Of a stretch of 64,000 bases of DNA, positions 11,949 through 28,100 are shown piece after piece; positions within the stretch are counted from its first letter, which is position 1, and every line of letters starts with the position of its first letter. Source of the DNA: Brachionus plicatilis (Eukaryota; Rotifera; Eurotatoria; Ploima; Brachionidae); the NCBI GenBank assembly GCA_010279815.1, contig QEOQ01000141.1, forward strand, positions 1,234,176-1,298,175, read 5' to 3'. The notes beneath the pieces were generated by a model. The model saw only the letters and a list, made by a program, of their open reading frames with translations, did not search any database and was not told where the DNA came from. A program made the translations under genes and the position numbers.

Positions 11949-12919
11949 TCTAAGATAGCCGAAATTGCGCAGAAAAGATGGAAAATAACAGACAAATACA
12001 TTATTTTTTTTTTTAGTTCAGTAAGAGTCATTGTTTAATTTAATCTAAGAAAGTATTGTGTGGAATTAAGTAAGTATTATGTACAAGAATTTTACAAAAG
12101 AAAAATATGCAAGAATATAAAAGTAGAATTACATAATAAATAGATTGCTTCTTAACCACTGTTTTTTGTATTTAAGCTATTGAAATAGCTAACAAAATAC
12201 AAAATAGATGTATATATACAGTAATGATTTTTTACGATTTTTTACGATAAGCATTTTTTCCTAATTTCATAAAATGACGTAAAACATCGAATAAGTGCTG
12301 TATATTTTAAAAAATGAAAACTTTTTTTTTATAAACTGATAAAACTTTATGTAAGACCATTAATTTAAATGAAGCAATTTTGGTGCTGTTCCATTTGATT
12401 GAAGATTTATTTGATATACATCAAATCTTAAGTATCTTCAAATGCGAACTAAATCCTTATCAAGTCAAAGAATCAAAATCGGTACTAGCCTCAAAATCTA
12501 ACTTTATTAAAAATCATACGCTTTTAATCAATATAATCGAATTTCATATTTTATTTTACAGAAATTCAATTTTAGTTAAATAAATTTTATCTTTAAATTC
12601 ATGTCAATATTTTCTTAAATTTAAATCAAATTGATACTGTCAAATTCGAATTAGATATCATATTTTTCAAGTTTACCATTGAGGTAAAGTTATAGACAAC
12701 CATTAATTAATATTTATTTACTTAATTATTACATAAAAAATTAAATAAAAGAAATTTTTTAAAGCATTTTCTTTTATTGTTGATCGGATAAATTTTCGAA
12801 AAAAAATTAATTTTTTCCCTGCATATAAAATCACTCTTAAACATTGTAGCCAAAATGAACAGTGGCGGGTCTTCGTAAAGAAAAAAATATTAAAAGAATT
12901 TTAAAAATTAAATTTTGAT
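11949..12919. other. gene-free stretch with a small TIR relic
   Basis: No gene was recognised. At about 12220-12302 a short relic carries ACAGTAATGA at one end and GTGCTGT at the other, with TTTTTACGAT repeats inside, like a degraded copy of the element at 40209-40580. The frame at 12380-12583 is AT-driven and unsupported. Confidence 0.4.
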
Positions 12920-15702
12920 TCAATCATACCCATTTATTTCATTTGACCAAAGAGTGTGCTTAATTAATATTTTTTCCAAATTTTCATCAATCGGAGCTTG
13001 ATATTTATTTCTGGTAACTCCGAGTTTTCTAATGCTACTGGAAGTGGCTGGACGTTTTTTTAGCAACGCTTGAGACTGATTTGATTGCTGGCTCGAATTG
13101 TTTTTGTTCCTAATCTTGGTGTAATTAGATGGAGGTCCGGCGCTTGCCAGTCTGCTGTTTATTCTTGACTCATATTGCACTGATTGTCCTTTTTCTTTTT
13201 CGATGTCGTTCAAAATTTTCAGTACTGCATCTCGGTCTTTAAATGAACAAATTAATTTTTTTTCTACTCAAATCATTGAACACAAACCTTGGTCATTTGC
13301 AGTTTTTAGCCAAGTCTGAAAAGGTACAGACTTTTTCTTTGCATTTTGATCACCATTATCTTTCTCGTTTTCATCAGCAGGCAAAATGAATTTTTTGGTT
13401 TCATTTCCGGATTCTAAATTCAAATTTTTTAATTCTTCATCAATATTTTCATCTTGGCTGTCAAAATAATTGAATGTATGCGCTATTTGCTGGTAGTATG
13501 GAATATTGGTTTTAAAGCTAGTGTACTCAGTCTGTGGCTCGTACGATACCAAATAATTGGCACCATTTGTTTCTGCATCAATTGTTTGAACTTCTTCATC
13601 TCTAACCTTTTGCTTGTGATCAATTTCACTCGTTTTTTCCTCTTTTTTAGAACCGGAATTCTCATTCTTTTGAATTGCGTAATTAACCGGAGAAACAACA
13701 TGTGATCTCGAATAAGCTAAAGAATAATTTTTTCTATACCTGTCATCACCCAGCCTTCGTCGGATGTCAGAAATTTTATCCGGCGTCCTTGGATTTTCCC
13801 ATTGCATCCAATGTTTAGATACCTTTGGTTTTTCGACAGCATCTTCAACAACTTCTGGTTCCTCTTTAATTCTGACTTTTTCAGGAGCTTTTGGAGGCTT
13901 TTCGTTAGCTTGATTGGGAACAGCGTTAGGCTGTTTGATCTGTCCAAGTCTTTTCTTCGCCTCTATTATGTGAGCAGGCGTTTCTTCTTGCTTGTACACC
14001 ATCCAGTGATAGTCATATTTGGGCTCTTTTCTATCACTATTTGTAATCATAGACATCTTTTCAGCCACTTTTTCCAATTGTTCTAATGGAGTTTCAACTA
14101 TTGTCTTTACTGGTGTTGCTGCTACACAATTGAGAAATTTTAAAAACCAAGAAAACAAAGAATTCAGAGAGAGTTATTTAAAAAAAAGATCAATTCCCTA
14201 AAGGAAAATATAATTGGGAAAATGTCGTGATCAACAAAGACCCTTAGGTTAGCCATGTTGTGAAATTACATAGAGAAAAATAAGTATATTTTATTTTATA
14301 ATAAAAAATTGATTATTTAAGAAAAAGAAAATTTACATGCTGGAGGAGTCGGAGGTGGCGGTGAGACAAATTTTGCTTTGGGTTTTTCATCTGAGTCCAG
14401 CTTTTTGATTGAAATAGAGCTAGTTCCAGCCGATGAACCCCGATTGCTAATTGTTTGTGTTATTACTCGATGATCAAAGTCGACCTTTTAATAAAAAAAA
14501 AAAAGTAGAATTAAATTTTTAAAATTTATTTTGTTTAAAATTTTTGTTTAAACTTTACATCAGTTTTGATACTGTAAAAATTTTTATTATAAGCTTTTTC
14601 AATAGACTTGCCAAAGCTAGAAGAAGTAAAGGGTCTAGCGCGCTGAGTCATTACGGCCATTCGGTCTCGTTGGGAAACGATGCCCGAAAACGCTCTACAA
14701 ACAGTCTTAAACTCTTTTCTCTTAGTTTTTTTTCCATAATGGTCCACGTAAGTGGTTTCCGGCAGCCTAAATTTGAACGAGTCAAATAGCAATGGCTGAA
14801 ATGTTTTAGACGGCATAGTTAAAGCTTTCTTTAAAAATAAAAGTTGATTTTTCGTCAAAAAAATCTAAAAACTCTCTAGCATTGGATTGAATTTCTTTTG
14901 TTTGATTACAAGCTTATCAACACCGAAATTCATTAAGCAAACTCGTAATCTAAACCAATTTCTGACAAATTATTTTAGTCTCAAAAATTTACGATTTTAA
15001 AAAATATTTTAATTTTTTTTAAATGTTGTTTCTTTATAATGATTAATCAAAGGCTAGATAGTGCTTTTTGAGCTTAAATGCTCATTACATGATTTAATTC
15101 AGCATAGACTTGAGGTGCTAATTTATTGCTCAAATTTTTGTTGCAACAAATAAAAAACAATAAAGCAACTACTTCAAATATTCCAATTGAATTATTCCCC
15201 GAGAATAATTATTACAATTTTGTTTCTTTTGTTGCTTAGTGAATTATTTACTGCAAACACAAGAAACTGACAAATATAAACAATTCACATTTAAATGGAT
15301 TTTTAAAGAGAAAATAATATAAAAAAATAAAGGTAAATATGAGAAGTTGTTAGCTTAAAAGCAAATAGATCAGGTAGAAATGAAGATTTATTAGATTATG
15401 TGGTAATAGAGTATCCTATTCAAAACAACTCAAGTTTCAATTGAATTGTCCGATATATGGTTAAGTCTAAGTATATTTTATGAACTTGTTTATTTCAAAT
15501 ATTACTTAGACTAATTAATTAATATTTGAAATTTTCTAAATCGTTGCCAAGATCTCATAAAATATTAAAAGTGACAGAGTAAAACAAAAAATTTGCATTT
15601 TAAATATTAAATTACCATTTTGACCAATTCGTCAGTTGATTTTCGGTGTTTGGGTTGTTTGGATGAATTAATATTCGACAAAATAGACGGGAGCTTAGTC
15701 AT
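12920..15702 (-). CDS. unrecognised 551-residue protein with an internal HWM...RLG repeat
   Basis: Five minus-strand exons keep frame at every junction: 15616-15702, 14559-14828, 14337-14484, 13288-14121, 12920-13236. The ATG opens MTKLPSILSNINSSKQ; the stop is TGA. The protein is hydrophilic and basic, with no signal peptide or membrane span. Visible blocks are a conserved-looking segment (AVMTQRARPFTSSSFG, about residues 85-100), a PPPPTPP stretch ending exon 3, and two copies of a 22-residue motif about 65 residues apart (residues 207-228 and 272-293). Both copies read HWM, an aromatic residue, TP, a basic helix and RLG. An acidic/Pro linker separates them. The C-terminal exon is Ser/Asn-rich, then has a helical end. 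I recognise no family; a structural or cytoskeletal role is only a guess. The second exon holds internal ATGs, but the 29-residue upstream exon splices in cleanly. Confidence 0.8.
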
Positions 15703-17484
15703 TATCTGATTTATTTATTTGGTAAATATTATTAAGAAAAAAAGCAGTTCGCATTAAATTTTAAATAGTCAAAAATTTCTGAACAAAATTAAAAATCCAA
15801 TTTAGAATTTATTGTCAAAAATTTATTAAATTTCAAGAAAAAATTGTTTCCTTGAAATTTTAACTTGAATGGCAAACTATCCATTAGACAAAAATTAAAT
15901 TTTGTTTATTGGTTTTATTTATTAGCTAATTTGGTCTTCCTTCTCGAAAAAATATTTGCCGCTTTTTTGAAATTAATGAAAAATCTGACAAATAAAACTT
16001 TAACAATATAATAAAAAAAAAACTTATAAATAATTAAAAGTAAATTTAAAAACCTAGAGTTTGATCCAAATTTGGGATTCCAATTAAGAGATTTCAATTT
16101 AAAAGTCTCTTAAATTTAGTATCTAACATCTTTATTTTAATCACCAAGAATTAAATTCTTAGCTTTTAGGTCTTACAAATATTGAAATCAAAAATGCTAA
16201 TTCCAATAAAATAAAATAAATACAACTAAAGCCCTTTAAATCAAATTGATTGAAATTTGCTCTCTTAGAAAAAAAATATATTACTAACAAATTAAAATTT
16301 TTTATTCTATAAAAATATAAAATTTTCAACTTTATTAATCAATATGTATCCCCTATCTGAGTAAAGAACGGCTAAAACTTCTTCATTCAATTTATTTTAA
16401 AATTTAAAAAAATCTCTTAAATTGACATTTTCGATTCAATGGATTAAAAAAATACTAAAATGTTCCAAATTATACAATAATTTAAATAAAAAAAATTAGT
16501 AGTATTAAAATTAGTACTAAAAAAAATGGAGTACGAAGGAGAAAAACAATTCTTTTTTATTTTTTTTATAAATTTTTCTAATGAATTATCAAAAAAAATT
16601 CTATCGAAAAACTCTTAACTAAAATTCACGGCCTGTATTTAAAATAAATAGATTGAATAACTTGAAGTTTAAAAACAAAAAAAAATTAATAAACATTAAT
16701 AAAATTACAGAGGCAATTTTAAGAGATTTGAAATTTAAAAAAAATATTTAAAAATATTTTTTCAGAAACATGATAAATGAACTATTAGGGTCAATTTGAA
16801 CTAATCAACCAAAAGAGATTAATGAATGCTATTTTTCTAAAGAGTAACACATTTTTTTATGAAAATCTTGTGCACTTGCTCAGGTGAATTTTATTAGAAA
16901 CACTCTTGTCAATGACATTTTATTTTAATTGCAATCAAGCTAAAAAAATAAATCGAATTAAGAAAGTACCTGTTTATGTATTGCCTGAATCCCTGTCGTT
17001 CATTCATAACTTTATAGGCTTTGATTTTTGTATTTAACTATAAGAAAAAGCGACACTTTTTCTTTGTATTGCATAAGAAAGACCCTAAAGAATTTCAGAA
17101 TTTCGTTTTAGTGCAAAAATAAACAAAATGAAAAGCTAAAATTTAAGCATGTAATAGATACTTAATTTTTATTTTAGCTGATTTCATTTAAAATTAACTG
17201 ATCGTGTTAATATTTATTTTTTAGCTAATAAAGTAAAGCTCAAATGCAGACTTAGAACATTTTCCAGTAACGAAAATCAACATCATTTTAATTAAAATAC
17301 ATTTTAAAAACTGTCCTCTTAAGTTAAATCATTACTCGATCTATTTGTAAGTTTCTATGGTTTCAGACTAGATAAATACCAAGAAGGGGAACAGTTGCGA
17401 TTAATAAAACTTTTTATTTTTGAAAATAAATCTTTATTTAATTTATTTGGTTAAATTTTTAATATTTGTTCATTAATTTATTGA
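15703..17484. other. intergenic, nothing recognised
   Basis: The region is AT-rich between the 5' end of the HWM-repeat gene and the 3' end of CPOX. Its one longer frame (15915-16097, minus) is Lys/Phe/Asn-rich and has no support. An AATAAA on the minus strand (17477-17482) just after the CPOX stop is a likely poly(A) signal. Confidence 0.5.
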
Positions 17485-19282
<1,798 letters not shown>

Positions 19283-22168
19283 CTTAAAAAAATTCATTGT
19301 AATTATTAAAATATTTAAATTAATTAATTAATAAAAGTTTGGAATTTTGGGGTTTCAGATCTAATCATAACAAAATGAATATGATTACAATTTTAATGAA
19401 AAATCTTTTGAAAATAAGCGGAAGAAATTTGAAAAGACTTTTCAATCTTTATGTATGTCCATTTTGTCAGTTAGCATCCAATCCAAGCAGAATTTACGAC
19501 CATAAAATTCATCTTGAAGATAGAAAACAGATTCAAATTTATTATTATATTCTTAATTTGCTATTCAAATTGTATTATATTTTTGAAAAATCATAAACAC
19601 GGCATTAAGAAAATTTTGGAAAAAGTTTAATTTTGTTAGACCAAAAACTTTTACCAAACCTTCAATGTATTTTTAACTTTTTGAAAAAAAATTTACACTA
19701 ATTTGTTTAGAAGGTTCGCGCTGGACAAAACTAGAGCACTTTCTTAATTCTTAATTTATAAATTTAAAATATTTACCTCTTTATAAAAAACCAATTATGT
19801 CTTTAATTTTTTTTCTCTGTCTACCACCGATCTTAATTAAATAATATCTTATATTTATTTATTTAATTCAGATTAACCTCCATTAAGAGAAGTAAAATAA
19901 AAAATAAAAATTAAAGTTTTACATAAAAATAAAAGAAAGTAAAATTAAATACAGATAAAAGTAGAAAAAGAAATGGTACTTTACACAACTAAGTGTTAAT
20001 GCATATTTTCTAAAAGCTCCCAGCCTAATCTAAAAATGATATGACAACATTTGAAAAAAAATCAAATAGTTTTTGAATATTGCAGTAATAACTCAAAATA
20101 TGATAAAAGTAAATCTAATAAATTGCAAATTTGAAGTTTCATCCGGAGTTATGGAGCACTCCAAGGACAAAATGCTTAAATAAAAAAATGAAATAGAAAA
20201 TCTAAACATTTAAGCTATACTATATGTTAAATTAAATAAAATTTTTGTAGCTTCTACGTAATTATTTGAAAAAATACTTGTGAAATGTCTTGAAGAAGGG
20301 AGAATGCAGTCAAAGTTAGACGGACATAAAATTGTCAATATAAAATCAAAGCTGATATTGCTTGCCAATCATCAACAAACCTCACCAAATCACAATAGAA
20401 CATATCTTGTCATCTTAAGCTGAGTTGTTCCACATGATTTGATATCTTTTAGCATTCAACTGAGTATCGAAATTTAGAAAAATTAATTATTAATTTAAAT
20501 TAATTTCTTCAAGATAATGCTTGACCTCATGCATCGCATAGAACTATGGAAAATAATGGAGAATGGGGTTTAAATTCTTCATCAGCCAGCATAAAGCTTA
20601 ACTTAACTGCAATCAATATAAATGATATCAAAAAATGACATTTTGTAAATTAATTTAAATGAATTGAAAATTTACTTAATTAAGACTAACTTTGATTATC
20701 ATAAAATCAACCAAACAATAATTGAATCTTTAAATATAAAATTTTTTTTATTTCTCAAATTTGTTTATATGACTAAAAATTTGCTCCTGTAAAATTTTGC
20801 TCACTACTCTTAGAAATAAGGCTGACTTTATTTTTTGGAGATATTACCATCCAAACTATGTTATAACAAATTTTTAATCTAATTTTGGAAATAAACTTTA
20901 ATTTAGCTTTTTTCTAAATTTTTTCCATTATTTTAATTTTTAATTTAAAACAAGTCGTTTAGCAAAAAATTACTAATTAGCTGTCTAAAATATTTTTTAT
21001 ATATTTAATAAATTAGCTCCTTATCCTTCTGATTATCATCTTTTCGGCTCAATTTCTCTTCTTTGAATATATCAGTTTACTAATCAAGGATAAGTTTAAA
21101 TTGGATACCATGAGTTTTTTAGATTTGAAAGCCATGAATGCTACAAGAGAGTGATCTTAATAATAGATGGCTATCACAGAGAATAATGGTCATAATATCT
21201 TTTAAAGATTATGTATTTCCAACTTTTTTTATCAATAATATTTAAAAATTTTAAATGATTAAAGTTTTAATGATTAATTCAAAAAATATTAAAATTTTAA
21301 GACTCACCCTATCAATATTGGGTGTATGGGTAAATTAACAAAAAAATTAAGTCTTTTAAGTAAAGTAAGAATACCCAAAGATTTTGAAACTTTTTAAAGC
21401 TCGAATAAATGAAAAAATTGTTTTGGAAAAGTTTTTTTTTTTGTGTAGATTACTAATTTGAGGTTTTTAGACTACTTTTTAAAATAGAGTGGACGTGATG
21501 CATTTTCTTAACCTTAGCTAAATTAATAAAAGTTTTGACATTTCGAAAAAATTAAAAAGATGACATTAGTTTAATAAGTTATCCTTTTGCTAATGATATG
21601 AATGCTTTTTGATTGATCCTAGATTGAATTTATTTGTTCTTGAAAGATTTGGCACTTGGATATGATCAGATTTTTTTAAATTTTTTTCTAAATATTACCC
21701 ATCCGAATTTCGTTTGGCAAAGGTGTATATTGTGCCATACAATTTATTAAACATCATTTATTCTATTTTCACGTGAATTAGATTTTTATCTAAACTCAAA
21801 ATAAAGTTCATAAAAAATTCAGATTTTTCTTTCTGGTCAAACATTTCAAAATGTTTAGATAATTATTTTGACATTTATTCTTTTTGAAAAATGATAAATA
21901 GAGTTTACAAAAAAAACTTTATTAAATTTTTACTTTACGCTTTAAAATAACAAAATTATGGGAAAAAATGGAAATTAGTTTAATTTAAGAGGAAACCAAA
22001 GATTTAAAGCAAAAAAAAAATTACAAAAAATCACACACTTCCTTCCCGACTGAATTTTTAAACTAAGAAAGATAATAGGAAGAGTATGCAAAATTATAAT
22101 TATTTACAAATTTTTATAAATTTAAACGATTCGCAATCTTGAAGCTTGGAAAGAATCTTATTGAGTAT
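19283..22168. other. intergenic region; should contain the missing CPOX leader exon
   Basis: No gene was confirmed. A plus-strand frame at 19339-19596 includes a CxxC...HxxH-like stretch but has no splice or family support. The missing 5' exon of CPOX is expected here on the minus strand, but I found no exon ending in the required phase. The rest is AT-rich without clear repeats. Confidence 0.45.
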
Positions 22169-25100
22169 TTAAAGGTTTAAGAATAATTTTTTTATGTCGC
22201 TAATTGTCAGATAAGATACTCTGTTGTCTTGGTTGCCTGCTTGGTTTAGCGATTTTGAACATAGAGGCTGAGCATCATCCCGGTTCATTGAATAGCTTGT
22301 ATTTGTCTTAAACATTGAATAAACGTGCTCTTCTATTGAATTTTTGACCATAAATCGATACACAAATGTTGGCTTTGTTTGACCAATTCGATGTACTCTT
22401 CCTATCGATTGAATTTCCTGAGATTTGTTCAAAGTCGGCTCGACGAGCAAAACATGGGTGGCTTCAATAACATTTAATCCATTGGCACCAAACGAATAAG
22501 GCATAAGTAGAACACTAATTGTTTTGTCTTTTTTGAACATTTCTATCTTTTTTTGAAATGATCCATTGTCTTTGACATAGCAAAAAGTTATTGAATTTGC
22601 GTTGAGCAAATCAATGATCAAGTCTAACATCGTGACATGCTCGGAAAATACAAGGCATTTTGCATCTTTTTCTTGACACAATATTTTCACTAAACATTTG
22701 ACAATGCTTTCGACTTTTGCCGAATTAGAGTCTCCCTTAAATAAAAAAATTAATTAAATAAAATTTTTAAATTATGTTACATTTTGAATATTTTTAAAAA
22801 GTTAAAATTTTAAAAGAATGGTAAGATGTGCTTTTATTTTTTTTTAAACTTTGAATTTTTTACATTTTTAATTTTTATCATCTATTCTTAAGATTAAATA
22901 ATAAAATTTTAAATAATTGATAAGTTTTGCAATTAAAGTTTTAATTAATATATTAGGCGTAAAGAACAAAAAATTCAAGTCGATTTGAATTAATTTTTTG
23001 AAAATAATTTTTGGATTTTTTTTAAACAAGATAGTCTTATTTTTGATTAATTTTAATTCTTTGATTTTCTCATTTTATCTTGATGCAGAATAATCATATA
23101 ACATTCATGTCAATATTCTTAAGCAAAAAGTGTGACGATGGGGTCAGGAACTTGAAAAACTCGTAATATTTAATTTAAGAATTTTTTCTTGAATTTTTTT
23201 TTATTTTAAAAAAGAATAAAATTAATTAAAATTTTTTAAATTTGGTTCATTAGATCCAAGTCATTTTTTAGACTAAAAATCTTTTTACGAATAAAATTTT
23301 AATGGTCATAATCGTTCATAATTAAAAATATTTTAATTGGAAAAATATTTAATTTTCTCTTATTAAATTTATTTTTTATTTTTTAATTAAATTTTGTTGA
23401 AAACACAGATAATTTTTTTTCATACACATCGACATAAATTTTGTTCACCATTTTTATTTATAAATTTAAATTGGTTACTTATGAAATTTTTTTTTTCATT
23501 AAAGTAAATACAATAATTGAACGATATTTTTTACCTCTAAATTAAATTATTCTACTACTAAGCAAATAATAATTTTAAATAGTCCAGCTCAAAATAAAGC
23601 TTTAAATTTTAGTTTCAGATTTAAAAATTTTTGAGACTTTATTCAAAAAAATCACTTTTAAGTTCTTTTTCAAAAACGAAATAACTATTGGAACATAATG
23701 TATTAATATTCCAATTTTATTGACACAATCAATATCATAATTGATAAAAATTGTTCCTTATTTCTTTTTTGAATAAAAATAAATTTTGAACCATCAATCT
23801 TGTATCATCAAAATTTAAAACCTGAATATTCATATATTGAATTTCTAAAAAATCTGACCACTATCCAAAGCTTACTAAAGTTAGTATATTTTGTAAATGG
23901 CAACTTTTATTCTTTTAGATTTAAATTTCGCATTTTTTTAATTAAGAGGAAAAGAAATAAACTATTTAAATAATGAAATAATTAGGAAAATATAAATTAT
24001 AATACTACTGATTAATTTTTGAAGACTTAAACTTGTTATTTTTTGACTTTCGTCGACTTGAGTGCATCAACAATTGGAAAAATCTCATTTTTCAATTAAA
24101 AAATTTTAAAAATAAATGGGAAGTAAAAATGATATTTAGCCTTTAATCTTAATCAATTTCCAAGTAATTATTTGATTTCATTTGATTCAGCATAATTCAA
24201 ACCTCTCATAGGACTTAATGAGAAAAAAATTGAAAAAAAAATCTAAATGGAAGAAAGCTGAAATATTTTTTTTGTTAGATTTGACTTAAATAAATTTTAA
24301 AATGAAATTTTTTGTTATCAATTTGTATTAAAAATATATTTTTTTAATACAATTCAGCATTTATTATTTATTCTGTCAATATAATTTTTTTAATATTTGA
24401 CGTTCTTATTTTTAATTTGACATATTAAAATTTGACAAAATAATTTTTTTAAATTTGACATTTCTTTGAAAAATTTGACAAAAAAACATTTACCCTTTTT
24501 TAATGGAACATAATGTGTCAATATTCCAATTTTATTGACACATTATTAATAGAGCCACTCTTATAAAAAAAATTTAAAAATACCTTTATTTTGACATTTT
24601 TGAGAATAAGTGATTCTTTATCCAACGAATATTCCTCATTTTCATCCGACTTAAAACAAAGCTTGCTGCTCTTTGATTCTGGACTCATCTCAATCATTTT
24701 TTTTGTACTAACCAAATGGGATTCTTCGTGGAAACAATTTTCTCTACACATTGGACACCGAACACATCGCTTTAAATTATGATAAAAAGAATTCTCTGTA
24801 GTTAACAAACTGTTATAACAATCTTTACAAAACAAGTGACCACAAGAAAGAATAAACCACTTAAAAAAAAAACACATAAAATTATTTTGTAAAAAATAAA
24901 TCTATATCTTAAACCTCAAAGCCTAAATTGCATTGACATATCGGACATAGGTCGGTGTTTTCTTGGTTTTCAGTCAGGGTATATTTTTTAGATGAATGCT
25001 TCAAATAAAGAAGCTGACCAAGCTTTTTGCTAAGCAATGCTTTGTTATTGTTTTTCTCACCCTCATGCCGCATAAAATGGTAATTTATTAAACTTGGGTT

Positions 25101-28100
25101 AATAATGTAATCTAAATTGGCCGTATTTTTCTCTCCAGGCTGGCTAAACCTGAGTCGTATCTTAGCCATTTCCAATTCATCCATAGAATTAACTAGTGTA
25201 AAAACACTGACCCAAAATTGGCGTGAGTGCTGAAACTCAGTTTTGAGCAAAGTATAAAATTCGAGCATCTCTTTAAGCTTTTCACTGAATGAAGCTAAAC
25301 TTTTCTCCGATTTGCAATACCAATTTATCAATTTGACCACTTTTTCCAGATCACTGCTAGTTCTTCTCATTACGGTCTCATCCTCCCCATCATCAGATTC
25401 CTCCTGCTTGCTCAGAAGCTTAACAGTGTCTGTCGAATTCGAAAATAAATGTTTTGCGTAGGATTTAAAAGTCTGGTCTGACTGGCAAAGCTTGCACTTT
25501 TGGGTTTTTTTGGCCTGGTTAGGTCTCAGATTGGCCATATTTCCTGACAAATGACAATCAGCTGCCCGAGATACCAATTCACTTTGAATCTCACCTTGAA
25601 AGTCGTTTAAATGGCTTAGTAAATCATCACGGCAACTTATCATTGATTCAAATTCGGTGGTAAATATAAGCTCAAGTTCATTTATTGTTTTTATTGTTCG
25701 TCCACAAAAGGTGTAGGCTAATTTAACTTCAGTTTGGTAATTTATGTCTTCATCCAAATAATTCATTGTAGAAAATTCTTTGCTCAAATGCTCCCAGAAC
25801 TCATTTTCTTGTTCAGAAGTTTTTATAGCTTCCAATATCTCGAGAAAATTGACCAGCTGTTTTGGATATTTTTTATTTTTTAGCTTTGAGTCAACATTTT
25901 CTAGGCTTTTCATAAATTTTTGTTCTTCCTTGGATTTCTTTTCTATAAAAGATAACTTGTATTCTTTTTCACACTGATTTAGATTGATTTTTAAGGCTTC
26001 GATTTGTGACTGCAAGCTTTCGACCTTGTTTTTATCTAAATTCTTGTTTTTATTTTCTAAATTTGTTATCATTATTTCAATGTAATTGTGATAGGTGTGC
26101 ACTTTTTGAATTAAGTCTAAGCTCACGTTATACTCATGGTGTTTCTCCGAATCCAAAATTTCTTGATAAATATTTATTGCGTTTGAAAGCTTAGAAAAAC
26201 AAAATTTAAATATTTAAAATAAAATAATTGAAGAAATTTAAAAAATTTTCGCATTGAAATGTTATTCTAATCTATCAAATTAATAAACTCAGTATTTTTT
26301 TTAATATTTAGGCTTGATTAGAATTTTTTAGCCAAAATTTTTTGTAATCAAACAGTTTGTTTTCAATTAAAATACAAGTTTTACTTATTTTATTTAACAG
26401 TTAGTTATTTATTTTATTTTAATTTATTTGTTAATTCTTTTCCGAGCTAAGGCTCTTTCGGCATTGCGAAATTTTGTACAAGCCTTCCAAAAATTACAAA
26501 AATAAAATTCTTTATCATTAATTTAAATTAAGAATTGAGCTTTTTAGACTTTGATGATGAAACAAAATATCTTTAAGTAAATTCAACAAAAAAATCAATT
26601 TCTATTATAGCAGGTAATATTAATGACCAAAAAAAATATTTTGAGATTTATTTAATTTGTTTCTATGATCTGAGATCATTTTAATTATTCATTTTAATTA
26701 TTTTTTAGGAATTTAATTTTTGTATGAAAATTCACAAATTCACAATCTCTTTCAGTCTAAAAATATAAATAGAAAATTTTAAAATGAAGTTGAAATAGAC
26801 CAGCTATATATGTTTAAGTGTTTAAAGATTCAAGGAAAAAAGAAGAATCAGTACGATTCTTTGTGATAGATAAGATTAATTTTTACTCTTGGTCATTTTC
26901 CATTTTAAAAGCCATTTCTCAACGGGGTTGTAAAGTTTGTTTCAATTCGGTTCTTTGCCAATAACTTTTGAATAGAACGAAATAAACTGGTTCTGCAAAA
27001 TGTTATAATCTGTAACAACTTTATTACATATGAGACGTGAGTCTATAGCAATGACTGCGCAAAATCTTATTTAAATCTCTTTTAATGGAGCGTAAAATGT
27101 ATAAGTTTGCACACTATTTTGCAGACTCTATCTTGATGTGTAACAAACTTGTTACAGATTGTAACATTTTGGTTTATTTGATTCCATTCAAAAGTTATTA
27201 GCTAAGAACCGAATTGAAATGATCGAATTGAATCGAACTTCACAACCTCTTGCTCAACTTCTTTTAGATATTTATTAATCATATTTAAGAGATTTTCTTT
27301 CTTATTAAAAATAAAAAAGGAACCAAAACATCAGTAAAAAGAAGAGAAAATTGAAAATTTGTTTTAATTCTTTATAGTTATGTCAATGATATGAAAGTTA
27401 TCCATTTTCAAATGTAAATTTAATAGTTTTGAATTTAATTTAAATTTGTTCAAGATTGCAGAATTTGCTAAAATTCACAATTTTTCTCAAACAGAAAAAA
27501 AATCATTGATGCATCACTTATCTAATTTTAAAGCTAATTGAAAATTGCTTTGTTCCTAGTTCAATTTTTGCTCCAAAAATTAAATTTCCATTAAAAAAAA
27601 TCTCATTCTATTTAAGATAAATTTCAACTTTATTATTTTTTCGAAATTTGTTTTGTTGTCTATCCGAATTTGAATCTACCTTTATCATTTAACACCAACC
27701 TTAAATTAAACACCAGACTTTCAAAATAATTTTAAAATATAAATAAAAACTTTAAATAATAATTAAAAAATGAATTTTAATTCAATATAATTTATTTGAA
27801 CATTTAATATAATGTATGGTTTAAGTTATAGTTGGTTCAGTAAAGAATGAAGATACGTAAAGATAATATGTTAAAGAATTTTAATTTAAGTAATTTTATT
27901 ATTGGATCTAAAGTAACTAATGCATGAGCCAAAAATCAGAAAAATCAGATGTTTGATTTCTGTTTAGGAATTTCTTTGGAAAATGAATATAAGGACTAAA
28001 TTTAGCATCTAAAAAATTTGATTTTATAAATTAGTTAGACTTTGAAATTCCAACTCATCAAAATTTAATTGCATATAATTAAGTATGTCATTATTTTTCT

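Noticed and set aside
13454..13705. Plus-strand frames opposite the HWM-repeat gene exon
   Set aside because: They are shadows of a minus-strand exon whose junctions and codon content are coherent.
19339..19596. Frame with a CxxC...HxxH stretch (VCPFCQLASNPSRIYDHKIH)
   Set aside because: Spacing does not match a standard C2H2 finger well, and there is no neighbouring exon or second finger. Chance is likely in this composition.
26926..27247. CTCAAC on both flanks as a target duplication of the foldback
   Set aside because: The two copies are not directly adjacent to the inverted ends and are at unequal distances, so chance is more likely.
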